Origin: Rhodothermales bacterium
GTDB lineage: Bacteria; Bacteroidota; Rhodothermia; Rhodothermales; VXPQ01
NCBI GenBank assembly: GCA_022825385.1
Contig: JAJDWX010000033.1
Span: 64,680-99,431 of the forward strand
Length of the DNA stretch: 34,752 bases
Direction of reading: 5' to 3'
The number at the start of each line of letters is the position of its first letter. Position 1 is the first letter of the stretch. The notes beneath the pieces were generated by a model. The model ran no database searches. It saw only the letters and a program-made list of their open reading frames with translations, and was not told the DNA's origin. Shown piece after piece: positions 24,820-33,990 of the stretch. Position numbers and translations under genes: made by a program.

Positions 24820-26886
24820 ATGCGAAAACGGATCGTCCTCCCGGCGGTCGCGGCCTTGTGCCTCGTCGTCGCTTGCGGAACTGTCTTGTATTTGTCGTAC
24901 GGCCTGCCCGCCTCGCCGGGGCAAGCCGAAATACCCGGGCTGGGGGCGCCCGCCCGCCTCGTCGTGTACGAAAACGGCTCGGCGGCCATAGACGCCGCCT
25001 CCGCGCGCGACGCCTATGCGGGGCTCGGGTATCTGCATGCGCAGGAACACGCCTGGGCCATCGCCTTGCGGCAACGAACCGCCCGCGGCGTCCTGTCGCC
25101 GTGGCTTGGCCAGGAACTGCTGGCCATAGACCGGTTCGCCAAACGCCTCCGGCTCGCCTCCATGAGCCAGGCCGCCTACGCCGCCCTGTCGCCGGAGCAC
25201 CGGGACCTGCTACGCGCCTATGTGGACGGGGTGAACGCCGCGCTCGCCCGGCGCCAAACCGAACGATTGCCGGAATTCCTCCTGCTTGGCGTCGCGCCAC
25301 AGCCATGGGAACCCTGGTTTCCCCTGGCGATCGAGCGGTTGCTGGCGTGGCTTTCCGTTACGTTGCCGCCATCGGACACGGCGTCCGACGCAGCGCTACA
25401 CGCTTCGCCCGCCCTGAACGCGCTGCGGGAAGAGCATCGCCTGCTGCAAGAATGGCTGCACCTGCACGGATTCGACCACAGCATGGCCTGGGCCAGCGCG
25501 GACAGCGCCGGCGCGCGCCTCGCCCAGCGGCAGGTGTACGGCGCCTCGGCGTTGCCCCTGTTTCAGGAAGTAACCATGACCTGGCCCGGCGAAACGGCGA
25601 TGGGAGCGACCTGGATCGGCGTCCCGTTCATGCCTGCGGGCCGCACCACGGCCCGCGCCTGGTCGATCTTGCCTGCAAGCGCCGCCTCCGTGCGGGTTGC
25701 GGCGGACGATACGACGGCCTTTACGTTCGAATACGAAAAATGGACGGTGGCCGAGGGGCAGGAAACGATTGCGCGTTTCCGGCGAGATCCGGGCGCGCTG
25801 TTCCTTGGAACCGATTCCCTTTCGGCCAGCGAGGCGAGCCGGATGCCCCATGCGCCTCCGGATACGCTCGACGGGCAAGACGGCGTAGCGGTCAGCCTGT
25901 ATCTGACCTGGCCGGGATGGGAACCGGTCAGCGACGCGGCGGCCTGGTTCGGATTGCTGTCCGGCTCGGACGCGCCGTTCGCGCTGCAGGATGGAGACGG
26001 GCTAATAGCGCCCCGGCAGGCTGCTCCGTACGTAACCGGTACGCCCCTGTTCGCTGCCCGGTATCCCGGCGGCGTAGCCGTCGGCAACAATCCCTGGTCC
26101 GCGCTGGCGGCCGAACGCCTGGGCGCGCGCGCGGAAAGCGCATCGAACCGTTCGGACAACCCGGCGGATGCGGACGATTTGCGCAGCGCATGGGCCGCAA
26201 GCATAACGCCCCGGCTTATCGAAACCCTGTCGGCGCCCCCGGACGATGCCTCCCCTGCGCTTTTCGAGGACGCCCTGGCCTATCTGCGAAACTGGGACTA
26301 CGCCTTCGACGCAGCCAGCATTCCGGCCACGATCGCAGACACATGGGCCAGGTTGTATTTCGAGCGCCTGGGCGCATGGCCGGGGCTGCCGGCGGACAGC
26401 GCGGCGGCGGGCCTCGCCCGGCCGGAAACACGCGGCATCGAACGAGAAATCATGGAGCGAACCGTGAACGCGCTCGCCGAACGATTCGGAGCGAACCCGC
26501 AAGGGTGGCGCTGGGAAAACGCGCAGCCGCACGCCTATTATTTTCCCGTATGGTCCGCGGGCCATGCGTCCATCGGGAAAACGGGGGCGGCAGCCGGGCG
26601 CTACGCGCCGATACAACTCCCCGGAGCCGGGCATGTAACCACGTTGCAGTACGGCGTATCGCAGTCCGAAGGAGCATTGCCTGCGCCTGCCCGGTGGGAA
26701 GCCTGGATTTCCGCCTCCGCATGGGAGGTCCTGCGCTACCGCGCCCGGCGGTTCCCGGTTCATCGTCCCTTTGGAAGGTACCTGGTCCCCAAAAGCCTGC
26801 CCCCCTCCGCCGTTTTGCGCGCAGAAAAGCGCCGCGAAGAAGACGGGGAACCGATCCGATACGTAACCACGCTTCTGCCCGAGTAA
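24820..26886 (+). CDS. Penicillin acylase family (Ntn-hydrolase) protein, divergent active site
   Basis: A 688-residue exported protein with an N-terminal hydrophobic signal/anchor at about 5-27. GLGYLHAQEHAWAIALRQ (from about 68) and LSPWLGQELLAIDRFAKRL (about 92-110) match the A-chain of penicillin acylases, and FMPAGRTTARAWS and RYPGG-type segments match the B-chain. These enzymes are cut autocatalytically before a Ser, normally in GSNNW. Here the aligned motif is HSMAW with Ser221, and the following DPHL motif is not recognisable. The nucleophile may be kept, but self-processing and substrate are uncertain. It lies between polX and a BadF-type kinase. The family usually hydrolyses amides such as beta-lactams or acyl-homoserine lactones. 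Confidence 0.8.
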   Translation: MRKRIVLPAVAALCLVVACGTVLYLSYGLPASPGQAEIPGLGAPARLVVYENGSAAIDAASARDAYAGLGYLHAQEHAWAIALRQRTARGVLSPWLGQELLAIDRFAKRLRLASMSQAAYAALSPEHRDLLRAYVDGVNAALARRQTERLPEFLLLGVAPQPWEPWFPLAIERLLAWLSVTLPPSDTASDAALHASPALNALREEHRLLQEWLHLHGFDHSMAWASADSAGARLAQRQVYGASALPLFQEVTMTWPGETAMGATWIGVPFMPAGRTTARAWSILPASAASVRVAADDTTAFTFEYEKWTVAEGQETIARFRRDPGALFLGTDSLSASEASRMPHAPPDTLDGQDGVAVSLYLTWPGWEPVSDAAAWFGLLSGSDAPFALQDGDGLIAPRQAAPYVTGTPLFAARYPGGVAVGNNPWSALAAERLGARAESASNRSDNPADADDLRSAWAASITPRLIETLSAPPDDASPALFEDALAYLRNWDYAFDAASIPATIADTWARLYFERLGAWPGLPADSAAAGLARPETRGIEREIMERTVNALAERFGANPQGWRWENAQPHAYYFPVWSAGHASIGKTGAAAGRYAPIQLPGAGHVTTLQYGVSQSEGALPAPARWEAWISASAWEVLRYRARRFPVHRPFGRYLVPKSLPPSAVLRAEKRREEDGEPIRYVTTLLPE

Positions 26887-26894
26887 ATAACGCC

Positions 26895-27830
26895 ATGCCC
26901 TCCAGCGAACGCATCTATGTCGGCGTCGACGCCGGCGGCTCCAAAACCGAGTTGCTGGCCGCGAAAACGCAGGAAGAAGAACTCCTGAACCTGTTTGGCC
27001 CTTGCGGAAACCCCGCCCGCGCGGGGTTCGAGGAATCGGCGGAGGTGCTTGCCCGGCTGATCCTGCAAGCCGTCGAGCGTTTCGGCGCGGAGCGCATCGC
27101 CTCTGTGTGCGCCGGGGTGGCCGGCGCCGGGCGCGCGCAAGACCAGCAACTGCTTTACGAAGGCGTCCGGGAGCGCCTGCCCGCCGCCACGCGCGATATT
27201 CCGATCCATATGACGCACGACAGCCGCATCGCCCTCGAAGCCGCCTTCGAAGGCAAGAGCGGCGTCATGGTGATCTCCGGCACCGGCACCGTATCGCTGG
27301 CCCGCACCCGGACGGACGAATTCCTGCGGGGCGGGGGGTGGGGCTATCTTATCGGGGACGAGGGAAGCGGATACGCCCTGGGCGCCGCCGGGCTGCGCGC
27401 TGTGGCGCACGCATTCGACGGAGGCCCGGACACGGCGCTTCGGCCCCTGCTCGCCGCGTCGGGAGCGATCACGCGCCGGGAAGACCTCTTTGAAGTGGCG
27501 TACAAGACCAGAACGCCCCTGCAAAAATTCGCCCGAACCGTGATCGAGGCCGCGGAATCCGGGGACGCCGTCGCAGCGGAGATCGTCCGTAAAAATATCG
27601 CCCTGCTTGCCGAACAAGTGGGCTGGCTCGTCGCAAGATGCGGGGATATACGCCCCTTGATTACCCTGCTGGGCGGCCTGTCGAACAACGCGCATTATCG
27701 CGAGCGCCTCGAGCGCGCCCTGCTCGAACGCCTGCCCGGATGGGAATGCATGAAGCCGCTGAACCGACCCGTCGCGGGCGCGTGGCGCATGGCGCGGGAC
27801 GCGGCGGCGGACCCGGCCCGGACACTATAG
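26895..27830 (+). CDS. BadF/BadG/BcrA/BcrD ATPase family, N-acetylglucosamine kinase-like
   Basis: A 311-residue ASKHA-fold ATPase. The phosphate-1 loop VGVDAGGSKTEL is at 9-20, THDSRIALEAAF is the phosphate-2/connect region, VISGTGTVSLAR the adenosine-side loop, and GWGYLIGDEGSGYALG the typical sugar-kinase segment; LLGGLSNN lies near the C-terminus. This pattern is that of N-acetylglucosamine kinases, which phosphorylate GlcNAc released from cell wall or chitin. It starts eight bases after the acylase gene. Beside an amide hydrolase, a role in recycling amino-sugar material is conceivable but unproven. Confidence 0.85.
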   Translation: MPSSERIYVGVDAGGSKTELLAAKTQEEELLNLFGPCGNPARAGFEESAEVLARLILQAVERFGAERIASVCAGVAGAGRAQDQQLLYEGVRERLPAATRDIPIHMTHDSRIALEAAFEGKSGVMVISGTGTVSLARTRTDEFLRGGGWGYLIGDEGSGYALGAAGLRAVAHAFDGGPDTALRPLLAASGAITRREDLFEVAYKTRTPLQKFARTVIEAAESGDAVAAEIVRKNIALLAEQVGWLVARCGDIRPLITLLGGLSNNAHYRERLERALLERLPGWECMKPLNRPVAGAWRMARDAAADPARTL

Positions 27831-27867
27831 TCTGGACCGGAGCCCATCACGGGCGCCGGGACGCGCG

Positions 27868-27897
27868 GCGCAAAGGGCCGCTGCGCAAAGAGCCGCT
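27868..27897. repeat. 15-bp tandem duplication in the gap after the kinase gene
   Basis: GCGCAAAGGGCCGCT and GCGCAAAGAGCCGCT follow each other directly with one difference. They lie in the 136-base gap between convergent genes. Confidence 0.85.
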
Positions 27898-27926
27898 GGC
27901 GGCGACGGACGCGGACCCCGACGCGC

Positions 27927-27960
27927 GGGCGATCTGTTCTCTGGGGCGATCTGTTCTCTG
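27927..27960. repeat. Perfect 17-bp tandem duplication next to the symporter stop
   Basis: GGGCGATCTGTTCTCTG is repeated exactly at 27927-27943 and 27944-27960, six bases beyond the symporter stop codon on the minus strand. Either unit is too short to be coding. Confidence 0.9.
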
Positions 27961-27966
27961 GCCGCG

Positions 27967-29610
27967 CTATTCCTTCGGATACCGAACCCGCTCCACCATA
28001 TCCCGGACGGAAACCGGGGAATCCGGGGTGCATAACGAAACGACGGTCGTAACGGCGAAATTAAGCAGCATGCCCACAACGCCGACGCCTTGCGCGCCGA
28101 TGCCGAGGAACTGCTCGATCACCGGCTCCTCCATCCCGGGAATCACGTTTTGCGCCCGCATCAGCGCAATCATTACGAAGGTAAAGACCAGGCCCACGCT
28201 CATGCCGGCGATGGCGCCTTCCCGGTTTGCGCGCTTCCAGAAAATACCGAGAACGATAACCGGGAAAAACGACGCGGCGGCCAGGCCGAACGCAAACGCC
28301 ACCACCTCGGCCACGAACCCCAGCGGATACACCCCGAAGACGCCCGCCACGATCACCGCAAGGAAAATCATGAGCCGACCTATGAAAAGACGCTGTTTTT
28401 CGGACGCTTCGGGACGAATCACCGATCCGTAAATGTCGTGCGCCAGCGCCGAGGAAATCACCAGGAGCAGCCCGGAGGCCGTAGACAACGCCGCCGCCAG
28501 CCCGCCCGCCGCCACCAGGGCCACGACGATCGCAGGCAGCCGGGCGATTTCGGGCGTCGCCAGCACAATGATGTCCCGGTTGATCGCCTCAAGGAGTTGC
28601 TCTGCGGTCTGAATCCCTCCTTCGGGAATGGAAATCAGGCCGGTCGCCGCCCAGTTTTGCATCCAGCTCTCCTCTGCGATGGCCGGGCCCAGTTCCGCGA
28701 ACTGCTGCAGGATGTGGTATTTGGCGAACATGGCCAGGGCGGGCGCGGTGGTGTAGAGTATCCCGATAAAAAGAAGCGCCCAGAACGCCGACCAGCGCGC
28801 CGCTTGCACGTTCTTGACCGTGTAGAACCGGACGATGACGTGCGGAAGCCCGGCGGTCCCGGCCATGAGGCAAAGCGTGATGGCGAACACGTTCAGCTTC
28901 GAAAGCCCGGTGAACGGGTTCGAATAACTCGACAGCCCCAGATCCTGCTGGATGGCGTTCAGTTTGGGAAGAATCTCTTCCATAGCCAGCTGGGGCACGG
29001 GATTCCCCGTAAGCAAGAGCGCAATGGCGATGGCGGGCGCCATGTAGGCGAAAATCAGCACGCAGTACTGCGCCACCTGCGTGTACGTGATCCCTTTCAT
29101 GCCGCCCAGCACCGCAAAAAACGCCACGACCACCATGCCAATGCCCACGCCCAGTTCGAACGGAATCTCCAGAAAACGCCCAAACGCCACCCCGACGCCC
29201 GCCATCTGCCCGGCCACGTACGTAAAGGAAACGAAAATGGCGGCAATAGCGGCGACGACCCGCGCCGCCCTGGAATAATACCGTACCCCCACGAAGTCCG
29301 GTACGGTGTATTGTCCGAACTTGCGCAGGAAAGGCGCCAGGAGCAGCGCCAGCAACACATAGCCCCCCGTCCACCCCATCAAATAGACCGCGCCGTCGTA
29401 GCCCATGAACGAAATCAGCCCGGCCATGGAGATAAAAGACGCCGCGCTCATCCAGTCCGCCGCGGTCGCCGCGCCGTTCGCGATGGCGGGGACGCCCTGT
29501 CCGGCCACGTAAAACCCTTTGGTGGACTGGACGCGACTCCGGTACCCTATATATAAATAGAGCGAGAACGTAAGGCCGACCGTAACCCAGGTCCAGGCTT
29601 GAATATCCAT
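27967..29610 (-). CDS. Sodium/solute symporter (VC_2705 / ActP-like)
   Basis: A 547-residue LeuT-fold membrane protein with about 13 transmembrane helices. FYVAGQGVPAIANGAATAADWMSAASF near the N-terminus and LVAAGGLAAALSTASGLLLVISSALAHD in the second half carry the residues around the sodium sites in SSSF transporters. The paired DUF4212 gene directly upstream (three-base gap) is typical of the VC_2705 subfamily, related to the acetate permease ActP. With acs in the same operon, acetate or a similar short acid is the likely substrate. It is the last gene of the operon. Confidence 0.9.
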   Translation of the reverse strand: MDIQAWTWVTVGLTFSLYLYIGYRSRVQSTKGFYVAGQGVPAIANGAATAADWMSAASFISMAGLISFMGYDGAVYLMGWTGGYVLLALLLAPFLRKFGQYTVPDFVGVRYYSRAARVVAAIAAIFVSFTYVAGQMAGVGVAFGRFLEIPFELGVGIGMVVVAFFAVLGGMKGITYTQVAQYCVLIFAYMAPAIAIALLLTGNPVPQLAMEEILPKLNAIQQDLGLSSYSNPFTGLSKLNVFAITLCLMAGTAGLPHVIVRFYTVKNVQAARWSAFWALLFIGILYTTAPALAMFAKYHILQQFAELGPAIAEESWMQNWAATGLISIPEGGIQTAEQLLEAINRDIIVLATPEIARLPAIVVALVAAGGLAAALSTASGLLLVISSALAHDIYGSVIRPEASEKQRLFIGRLMIFLAVIVAGVFGVYPLGFVAEVVAFAFGLAAASFFPVIVLGIFWKRANREGAIAGMSVGLVFTFVMIALMRAQNVIPGMEEPVIEQFLGIGAQGVGVVGMLLNFAVTTVVSLCTPDSPVSVRDMVERVRYPKE

Positions 29611-29613
29611 CGC

Positions 29614-29910
29614 TTATCCCTCCGGGGTCGGCGGCGACGCCGCGTCGTCTTCGGCGTCGGGTTCGAGGATCGCTTCGCGGTCCGCGCGCCCGCTGAGCAG
29701 CGCATACAGGAAGATGAGCAGAATGAATACGTAAATAGACCCCTGCTGCGCCATCCAGAATCCGAATGGCATATCTCCGAAAGATATTCGGTTGAGCTGC
29801 TCCACGAAGAGCACGCTGCATCCCAGACCGGCCACGGCCCAGGCGACAAGCAATAAACCGGTCCGCCGAAGTTGCCGGCGCCAGTAGGCTTTGGCGACAT
29901 GCATGGGCAT
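29614..29910 (-). CDS. DUF4212 symporter small subunit
   Basis: A 98-residue protein with two transmembrane helices (about 16-36 and 52-70) and an acidic C-terminal tail. YWRRQLRRTGLLLVAWAV and FGFWMAQQGSIYVFILLIFLYA are the family pattern of DUF4212, which is found almost always next to VC_2705-type sodium/solute symporters and is taken to be their small subunit. It starts three bases after the preceding isomerase-like gene and ends three bases before the symporter. Confidence 0.88.
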   Translation of the reverse strand: MPMHVAKAYWRRQLRRTGLLLVAWAVAGLGCSVLFVEQLNRISFGDMPFGFWMAQQGSIYVFILLIFLYALLSGRADREAILEPDAEDDAASPPTPEG

Positions 29911-29913
29911 TCG

Positions 29914-30831
29914 CTATCCTTGCAGCGTCTCGAGATACTCGCGGCCTTGCTCGATGGAAATCAGCGCGTCCTCGTATTCGTACTCGATGATGTACTGTTC
30001 CACGCCGTTCGCTTCGGCTGCCTGGACGATGCCCGGAAAGTCGATCATCCCCTGGCCAAGGGGCACATTCGTTTCGAGCGGCGCATGCCCGCTCAAATCG
30101 CCGAGTTCGGTGCCTTCCCGCATGTCTTTCATATGATACAACGGAAAGCGTCCCGGATATTTTTCAATCAGCGCCACCGGATCGAACCCGGGCCACTGGA
30201 CCCAGAACACGTCCATTTCCACATCCACCACGCCCGGCTCGGTGCGCTCCATGAATCGGTCGAAAAGCGTGCCGCCTTCCTCCGCCGGGCGAAATTCGTA
30301 GCCGTGGCAATGGTACGCAAAACGCAAGCCTTCCGACCGGAGCGCCTCGCCCGCCGCCGTAAAATCGGCGATGGCCTGATCGATATGGCTTGCGCCGAAC
30401 TCGCCCTCGTGCGGAATCCACGCCACCGCAACCCAGGGAGAACCCAGCGCATGCGCTTCCTCGGCCACCGCGCCAATATCGTTGGCCACCCGTTCGTACG
30501 GGGCGTGCACGCTCCCCACCGTAAGGCCCGTATCGTCCAGCAAGGCCCGATACTCCGCAACGGACATATCGTGCAGGCTATAGGTCTCTACCCGGTCGAA
30601 CCCCGCCTCGCGCACGGCCCGCAACGTGCCGGGAACGTCTGCGTCCAGCTCGTTGCGCACGCTATACAACTGTACGCCAATGGGCGTGGCGGACTCGGCG
30701 GGCGCCGCCATGTCGGCTTCGGAAACCGGCGCGGCGCTTTCTCCCTGCCCGCCGCAACCGGCGAGGGGCAGTACGGCCGGCGCAGCCATCATGGAGCCCA
30801 TGCGGGCAAGGAATTTTCTTCGGGAAGTCAT
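29914..30831 (-). CDS. Exported sugar phosphate isomerase/epimerase-like TIM barrel (Tat lipoprotein)
   Basis: A 305-residue protein with a twin-arginine signal, SRRKFLAR at 3-10, that ends in a lipobox LAGC (Cys26), so it should be exported folded and lipid-anchored. The mature part is a xylose isomerase-like TIM barrel: IGVQLYSVRNEL at the first strand, AYHCHGYEF and DVEMDVFWVQW providing metal-binding Glu/His/Asp, and YHMKDMREG later. Such proteins act on keto-sugars or inositol derivatives; the substrate is not known. Its position in the acs-symporter operon is unusual. Confidence 0.85.
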   Translation of the reverse strand: MTSRRKFLARMGSMMAAPAVLPLAGCGGQGESAAPVSEADMAAPAESATPIGVQLYSVRNELDADVPGTLRAVREAGFDRVETYSLHDMSVAEYRALLDDTGLTVGSVHAPYERVANDIGAVAEEAHALGSPWVAVAWIPHEGEFGASHIDQAIADFTAAGEALRSEGLRFAYHCHGYEFRPAEEGGTLFDRFMERTEPGVVDVEMDVFWVQWPGFDPVALIEKYPGRFPLYHMKDMREGTELGDLSGHAPLETNVPLGQGMIDFPGIVQAAEANGVEQYIIEYEYEDALISIEQGREYLETLQG

Positions 30832-30859
30832 GGCGAAAGGGATGGATGGTTAAGGGGTT

Positions 30860-31723
30860 CTATACGTCGCAAAGCGCAACGGCTTCGCGCAAACTGACGA
30901 GCGGCGTCCGGGAGGGGATGAATTCCTGGCCGACATAGCCGTCGTATCCCGTCTCGCGAATCGCGCGCATAATGGCCGGATAGTTCAATTCCTGGGTTTC
31001 GTCGATCTCGTTTCGCCCGGGGTTACCTCCGGTATGGTAATGTCCGATGTATTCGTGGTGTTCGCGGATGGTGCGAATGACGTCCCCCTCCATGATCTGC
31101 ATGTGATAAATATCGTACAGCAGCTTGAAGCGTTCGGAGCCGACGCGCTTCGCCAGTTCGACGCCCCATTCCGTTCTGTCGCACATGTAATCCGGGTGGT
31201 CCACCTTGCTGTTGAGCAATTCCATGCAAATGGTGACGCCGTGTCGCTCCGCGTCTCCCACGATCTGGCGAATGCCCTGAACGCAATTTTCCAGCCCTGT
31301 TTCGTCGTCCATGCCCCGGCGATTCCCCGAAAAACAGATGATACCCGGAAAACCGGCGGCGGCCACCCGCGGAATCAGCTCCTTGAACCCGGATATGAAT
31401 TTTTCGTGAAATTCCGTACGGTTGAACCCGTCGGGAATTGAGGAGGGACCGAACGCCATCGCGCAGGTGAGTCCGTAGTCCTTGACGACGTCGAATTCCT
31501 CCGGGTTCAGCAATTCCACGGAGTGCATGCCGATGGCCCGGGCGCCTGCGCACAATTCCTCCAGCGTAAGGCCGGAATAGCACCATCGGCAAACCGAATG
31601 CTTGAGGCCCGCGCGGGGCGCGGCGGACGCAAGGCGGGGCGCGGCTTCGAGTGCGGCGGGCGCGCCCAGCGTAGCGCCTGCGGCGACCGCGGCGCTCTTT
31701 CCAAGAAATGTTCTTCGTTTCAT
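30860..31723 (-). CDS. Hydroxypyruvate isomerase-like TIM barrel with Tat signal
   Basis: A 287-residue protein with a twin-arginine signal (KRRTFLGK at 2-9, then Ala-rich). The mature domain resembles hydroxypyruvate isomerase: HSVCRWCYSGLTLEEL, then CMELLNSKVDHPDY, with a metal-ligand Glu, LLYDIYHMQIMEGD, HYHTGGNPGRNEIDETQELNY, and YVGQEFIPSR with the final Glu. Hydroxypyruvate isomerase interconverts hydroxypyruvate and tartronate semialdehyde. Export by Tat would place it outside the cytoplasm, unlike Hyi of enteric bacteria. It starts 11 bases after acs and is followed by the second isomerase-like gene after 28 bases. Confidence 0.85.
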   Translation of the reverse strand: MKRRTFLGKSAAVAAGATLGAPAALEAAPRLASAAPRAGLKHSVCRWCYSGLTLEELCAGARAIGMHSVELLNPEEFDVVKDYGLTCAMAFGPSSIPDGFNRTEFHEKFISGFKELIPRVAAAGFPGIICFSGNRRGMDDETGLENCVQGIRQIVGDAERHGVTICMELLNSKVDHPDYMCDRTEWGVELAKRVGSERFKLLYDIYHMQIMEGDVIRTIREHHEYIGHYHTGGNPGRNEIDETQELNYPAIMRAIRETGYDGYVGQEFIPSRTPLVSLREAVALCDV

Positions 31724-31734
31724 GCGGTATGCCT

Positions 31735-33708
31735 TTACCTGTTTTGGCGGCTTGCGACCAGTTCCTCGACCACGCCTGGATCGGCGAGCGTGGACGTATC
31801 GCCGAGGTCCTGATATTCGTTGGCTGCTATTTTACGAAGAATTCGGCGCATAATCTTGCCGGAGCGCGTTTTTGGCAACGCAGGCGCGAACTGAATGCAG
31901 TCGGGCCGGGCGATCGGGCCGATTTGCCGGCGCGCATGCTGCACGAGTTCGGCGCGCAAGTCCTCGCTCGGCGCAACGCCTGCGACAAGCGTTACGAATC
32001 CGTAAACGCCTTGCCCCTTGATCTCGTGCGGAAACCCCACGACGGCGGCTTCCGCCACCTCGCCGTGCGACACCAGCGCGCTCTCGATCTCCGCCGTCCC
32101 CATCCGATGACCCGATACGTTGAGCACATCGTCCACGCGCCCCGTGATCCAGTAATAACCGTCCTCGTCGCGGCGACATCCGTCTCCCGTAAAATACTTC
32201 CCCTCGAACCGGCTGAAATACGTCTGGACGAATCGGTCGTGATTCCGGTACACCGTGCGCATCTGGCCCGGCCACGAACCCGCGATGGCCAGCAAACCGG
32301 CCCCCGGACCTTCCAGTACGGCGCCCTCCGTATCCAGTAATTCGGGACGGATCCCGAAAAAAGGAAGCGTGGCCGAACCGGGTTTCTGATCGATGGCGCC
32401 CGGCAACGGGGCAATCATGATCCCGCCCGTCTCGGTTTGCCACCAGGTATCGACCACGGGGCACCGCCCCTCCCCCACGATATCGCGATACCATTTCCAT
32501 GCTTCCGGGTTAATGGGTTCGCCTACGGTGCCAAGCACCCGAAGCGAACGCCGGTCCGCGCGCGTAACGTATTCGTCGCCTTCCCGCATGAGCGCGCGAA
32601 TGGCGGTCGGGGCCGTGTAGAAAATGGTGACCCCATGCCGATCCGCCACGTCCCAGAACCGCGACGGGCTGGGCCAGGTGGGCGTACCCTCGAAGAAAAC
32701 CTGGGGGACGGCGTTAAGCAGCGGGCCGTACGCCATGTAGGTATGTCCCGTAATCCACCCCACGTCCGCCGTGCACCAGAATATATCGTCCTCATGGCAA
32801 TCGAATACGTACTGGTGCGTAAGGGAGGCGTAGGTCAGGTAGCCTCCGGTGGTGTGCAAAACGCCTTTCGGCTTGCCGGTCGAACCCGACGTATACAGAA
32901 TGAACAGCGGATCTTCCGCATCCATTTCTTCCGGGTCGCAGCGGGCGTCCACCTGCTTGCGCGCCTCGCGATACCAGTGGTCGCGTCCTTCCGCCATGGG
33001 AACGCCCGAGCCGGTTCGCTCCACCACGACCACGGAGGAGACGTCCGGGCACCGCGCCAGCGCCTTGTCGGCATTCTGCTTGAGCGGTACGCGCTTGCCG
33101 CCGCGCACCCCTTCGTCGGCGGTAACCAGCGTTTTCGAATCGCAATCGAGCATGCGGTCCGCAAGGGAATCCGGGGAAAATCCCGCAAACACCACGGAGT
33201 GCACTGCGCCGATCCGGGCGCAAGCCAGCATCGCATAGGCCGCCTCCGGGATCATGGGCAGATAGATCGTCACGCGGTCGCCCTTGCGCACCCCGACGCG
33301 CTTCAGCACGTTGGCGAATACGCACACCTCATGGTGCAATTCGCGCCAGGAAATAGCCCGCGGGGCGTCGTTCGGATCGTCCGGCTCGAAAAGAAGCGCC
33401 GGGCGGTCTCCATGTTCGGCTAAATGCCGGTCCACGCAATTGTAGCAGGCGTTCAGCGTACCGCCCTCGTACCACCGAATGTACAGATCGTCGCTCGCCC
33501 AGGATACGTTCCGAACGGTATGGAAGGGACGAAACCAGTCGATGCGCGTAGCCTGCTCCTTCCAGAATCCTTCGGGGTCGGCTATGGATCGGCGATACAG
33601 GGCGTCGTATTGTTCGCGAGACGAAATCCACGCTCTTTTTCTGAAATCGGCGGACGGCGGATATACGTCGGCCTGGCCGGAATAGGCAGCGCTTACTTGA
33701 TCGCTCAT
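31735..33708 (-). CDS. acs: Acetyl-CoA synthetase (acetate-CoA ligase, AMP-forming)
   Basis: A 657-residue ANL-superfamily enzyme that activates acetate to acetyl-CoA through acetyl-AMP. The phosphate-binding loop [35 protein letters not shown], and the hinge region [20 protein letters not shown] are all present. The C-terminal [10 protein letters not shown] holds catalytic Lys618, the site commonly silenced by acetylation. Length fits Acs (about 650). It is the first gene of the operon ending with the sodium/solute symporter, linking uptake to activation. Confidence 0.97.
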   Translation of the reverse strand: MSDQVSAAYSGQADVYPPSADFRKRAWISSREQYDALYRRSIADPEGFWKEQATRIDWFRPFHTVRNVSWASDDLYIRWYEGGTLNACYNCVDRHLAEHGDRPALLFEPDDPNDAPRAISWRELHHEVCVFANVLKRVGVRKGDRVTIYLPMIPEAAYAMLACARIGAVHSVVFAGFSPDSLADRMLDCDSKTLVTADEGVRGGKRVPLKQNADKALARCPDVSSVVVVERTGSGVPMAEGRDHWYREARKQVDARCDPEEMDAEDPLFILYTSGSTGKPKGVLHTTGGYLTYASLTHQYVFDCHEDDIFWCTADVGWITGHTYMAYGPLLNAVPQVFFEGTPTWPSPSRFWDVADRHGVTIFYTAPTAIRALMREGDEYVTRADRRSLRVLGTVGEPINPEAWKWYRDIVGEGRCPVVDTWWQTETGGIMIAPLPGAIDQKPGSATLPFFGIRPELLDTEGAVLEGPGAGLLAIAGSWPGQMRTVYRNHDRFVQTYFSRFEGKYFTGDGCRRDEDGYYWITGRVDDVLNVSGHRMGTAEIESALVSHGEVAEAAVVGFPHEIKGQGVYGFVTLVAGVAPSEDLRAELVQHARRQIGPIARPDCIQFAPALPKTRSGKIMRRILRKIAANEYQDLGDTSTLADPGVVEELVASRQNR

Positions 33709-33745
33709 TATAAAATCGTTCGTCCGGTTGGTTGGGCAAAGCGAT

Positions 33746-33777
33746 ATAAGGTACTAAAATATGAAGGATTCGGCAAC
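33746..33777 (-). promoter_or_regulatory. Possible acs promoter
   Basis: On the minus strand GTTG (33777-33774) is followed after 20 bases by TACCTTAT (33753-33746), six of eight matches allowing for TAnnTTTG. It lies 38 bases before the acs start. Spacing fits the Bacteroidota pattern but the -7 box is imperfect. Confidence 0.3.
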
Positions 33778-33811
33778 GGGAGCCGGACGCGATCAATCTA
33801 CAAGGGCGAAT

Positions 33812-33898
33812 AACGGGGACTGGGACGCGCCTTTCTTGACAACGGGGACTGGGACGCGCCTTTCTTGACAACGGGGCCTGGAGTGCGCCTTTTCACGA
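33812..33898. repeat. Three tandem 29-bp units
   Basis: Units are 33812-33840, 33841-33869 and 33870-33898. The first two are identical (AACGGGGACTGGGACGCGCC then TTTCTTGAC); the third is diverged (AACGGGGCCTGGAGTGCGCC then TTTTCACGA). The repeat count may vary between strains. Confidence 0.9.
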
Positions 33899-33978
33899 AT
33901 ACATAAGGGCGCGACAGACGATGGGTTTGCATGTTTATTCGGGGCCCGATGTTTCGTGAAAAGGCACACTCCAGCCCC
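33873..33978. repeat. Long inverted repeat sharing an arm with the third tandem unit
   Basis: The left arm 33873-33899 (GGGGCCTGGAGTGCGCC then TTTTCACGAA) pairs with the right arm 33953-33978 with one bulged base and one mismatch. The loop is 53 bases. It can form a hairpin of about 25 pairs in either strand. Confidence 0.85.
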
Positions 33979-33990
33979 CTGAATCAGTCT

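Noticed and set aside
24858-27830. A plus-strand frame of 990 codons running through the acylase gene in another frame and ending in the kinase gene.
   Set aside because: Only the last 311 codons (from 26895) are a real gene; the upstream part is Arg-rich shadow sequence of the acylase gene, so no fusion protein is inferred.
33812-33898. A CRISPR array suggested by the 29-bp units.
   Set aside because: The units are directly adjacent with no spacers, there are only three, and no cas genes are present.
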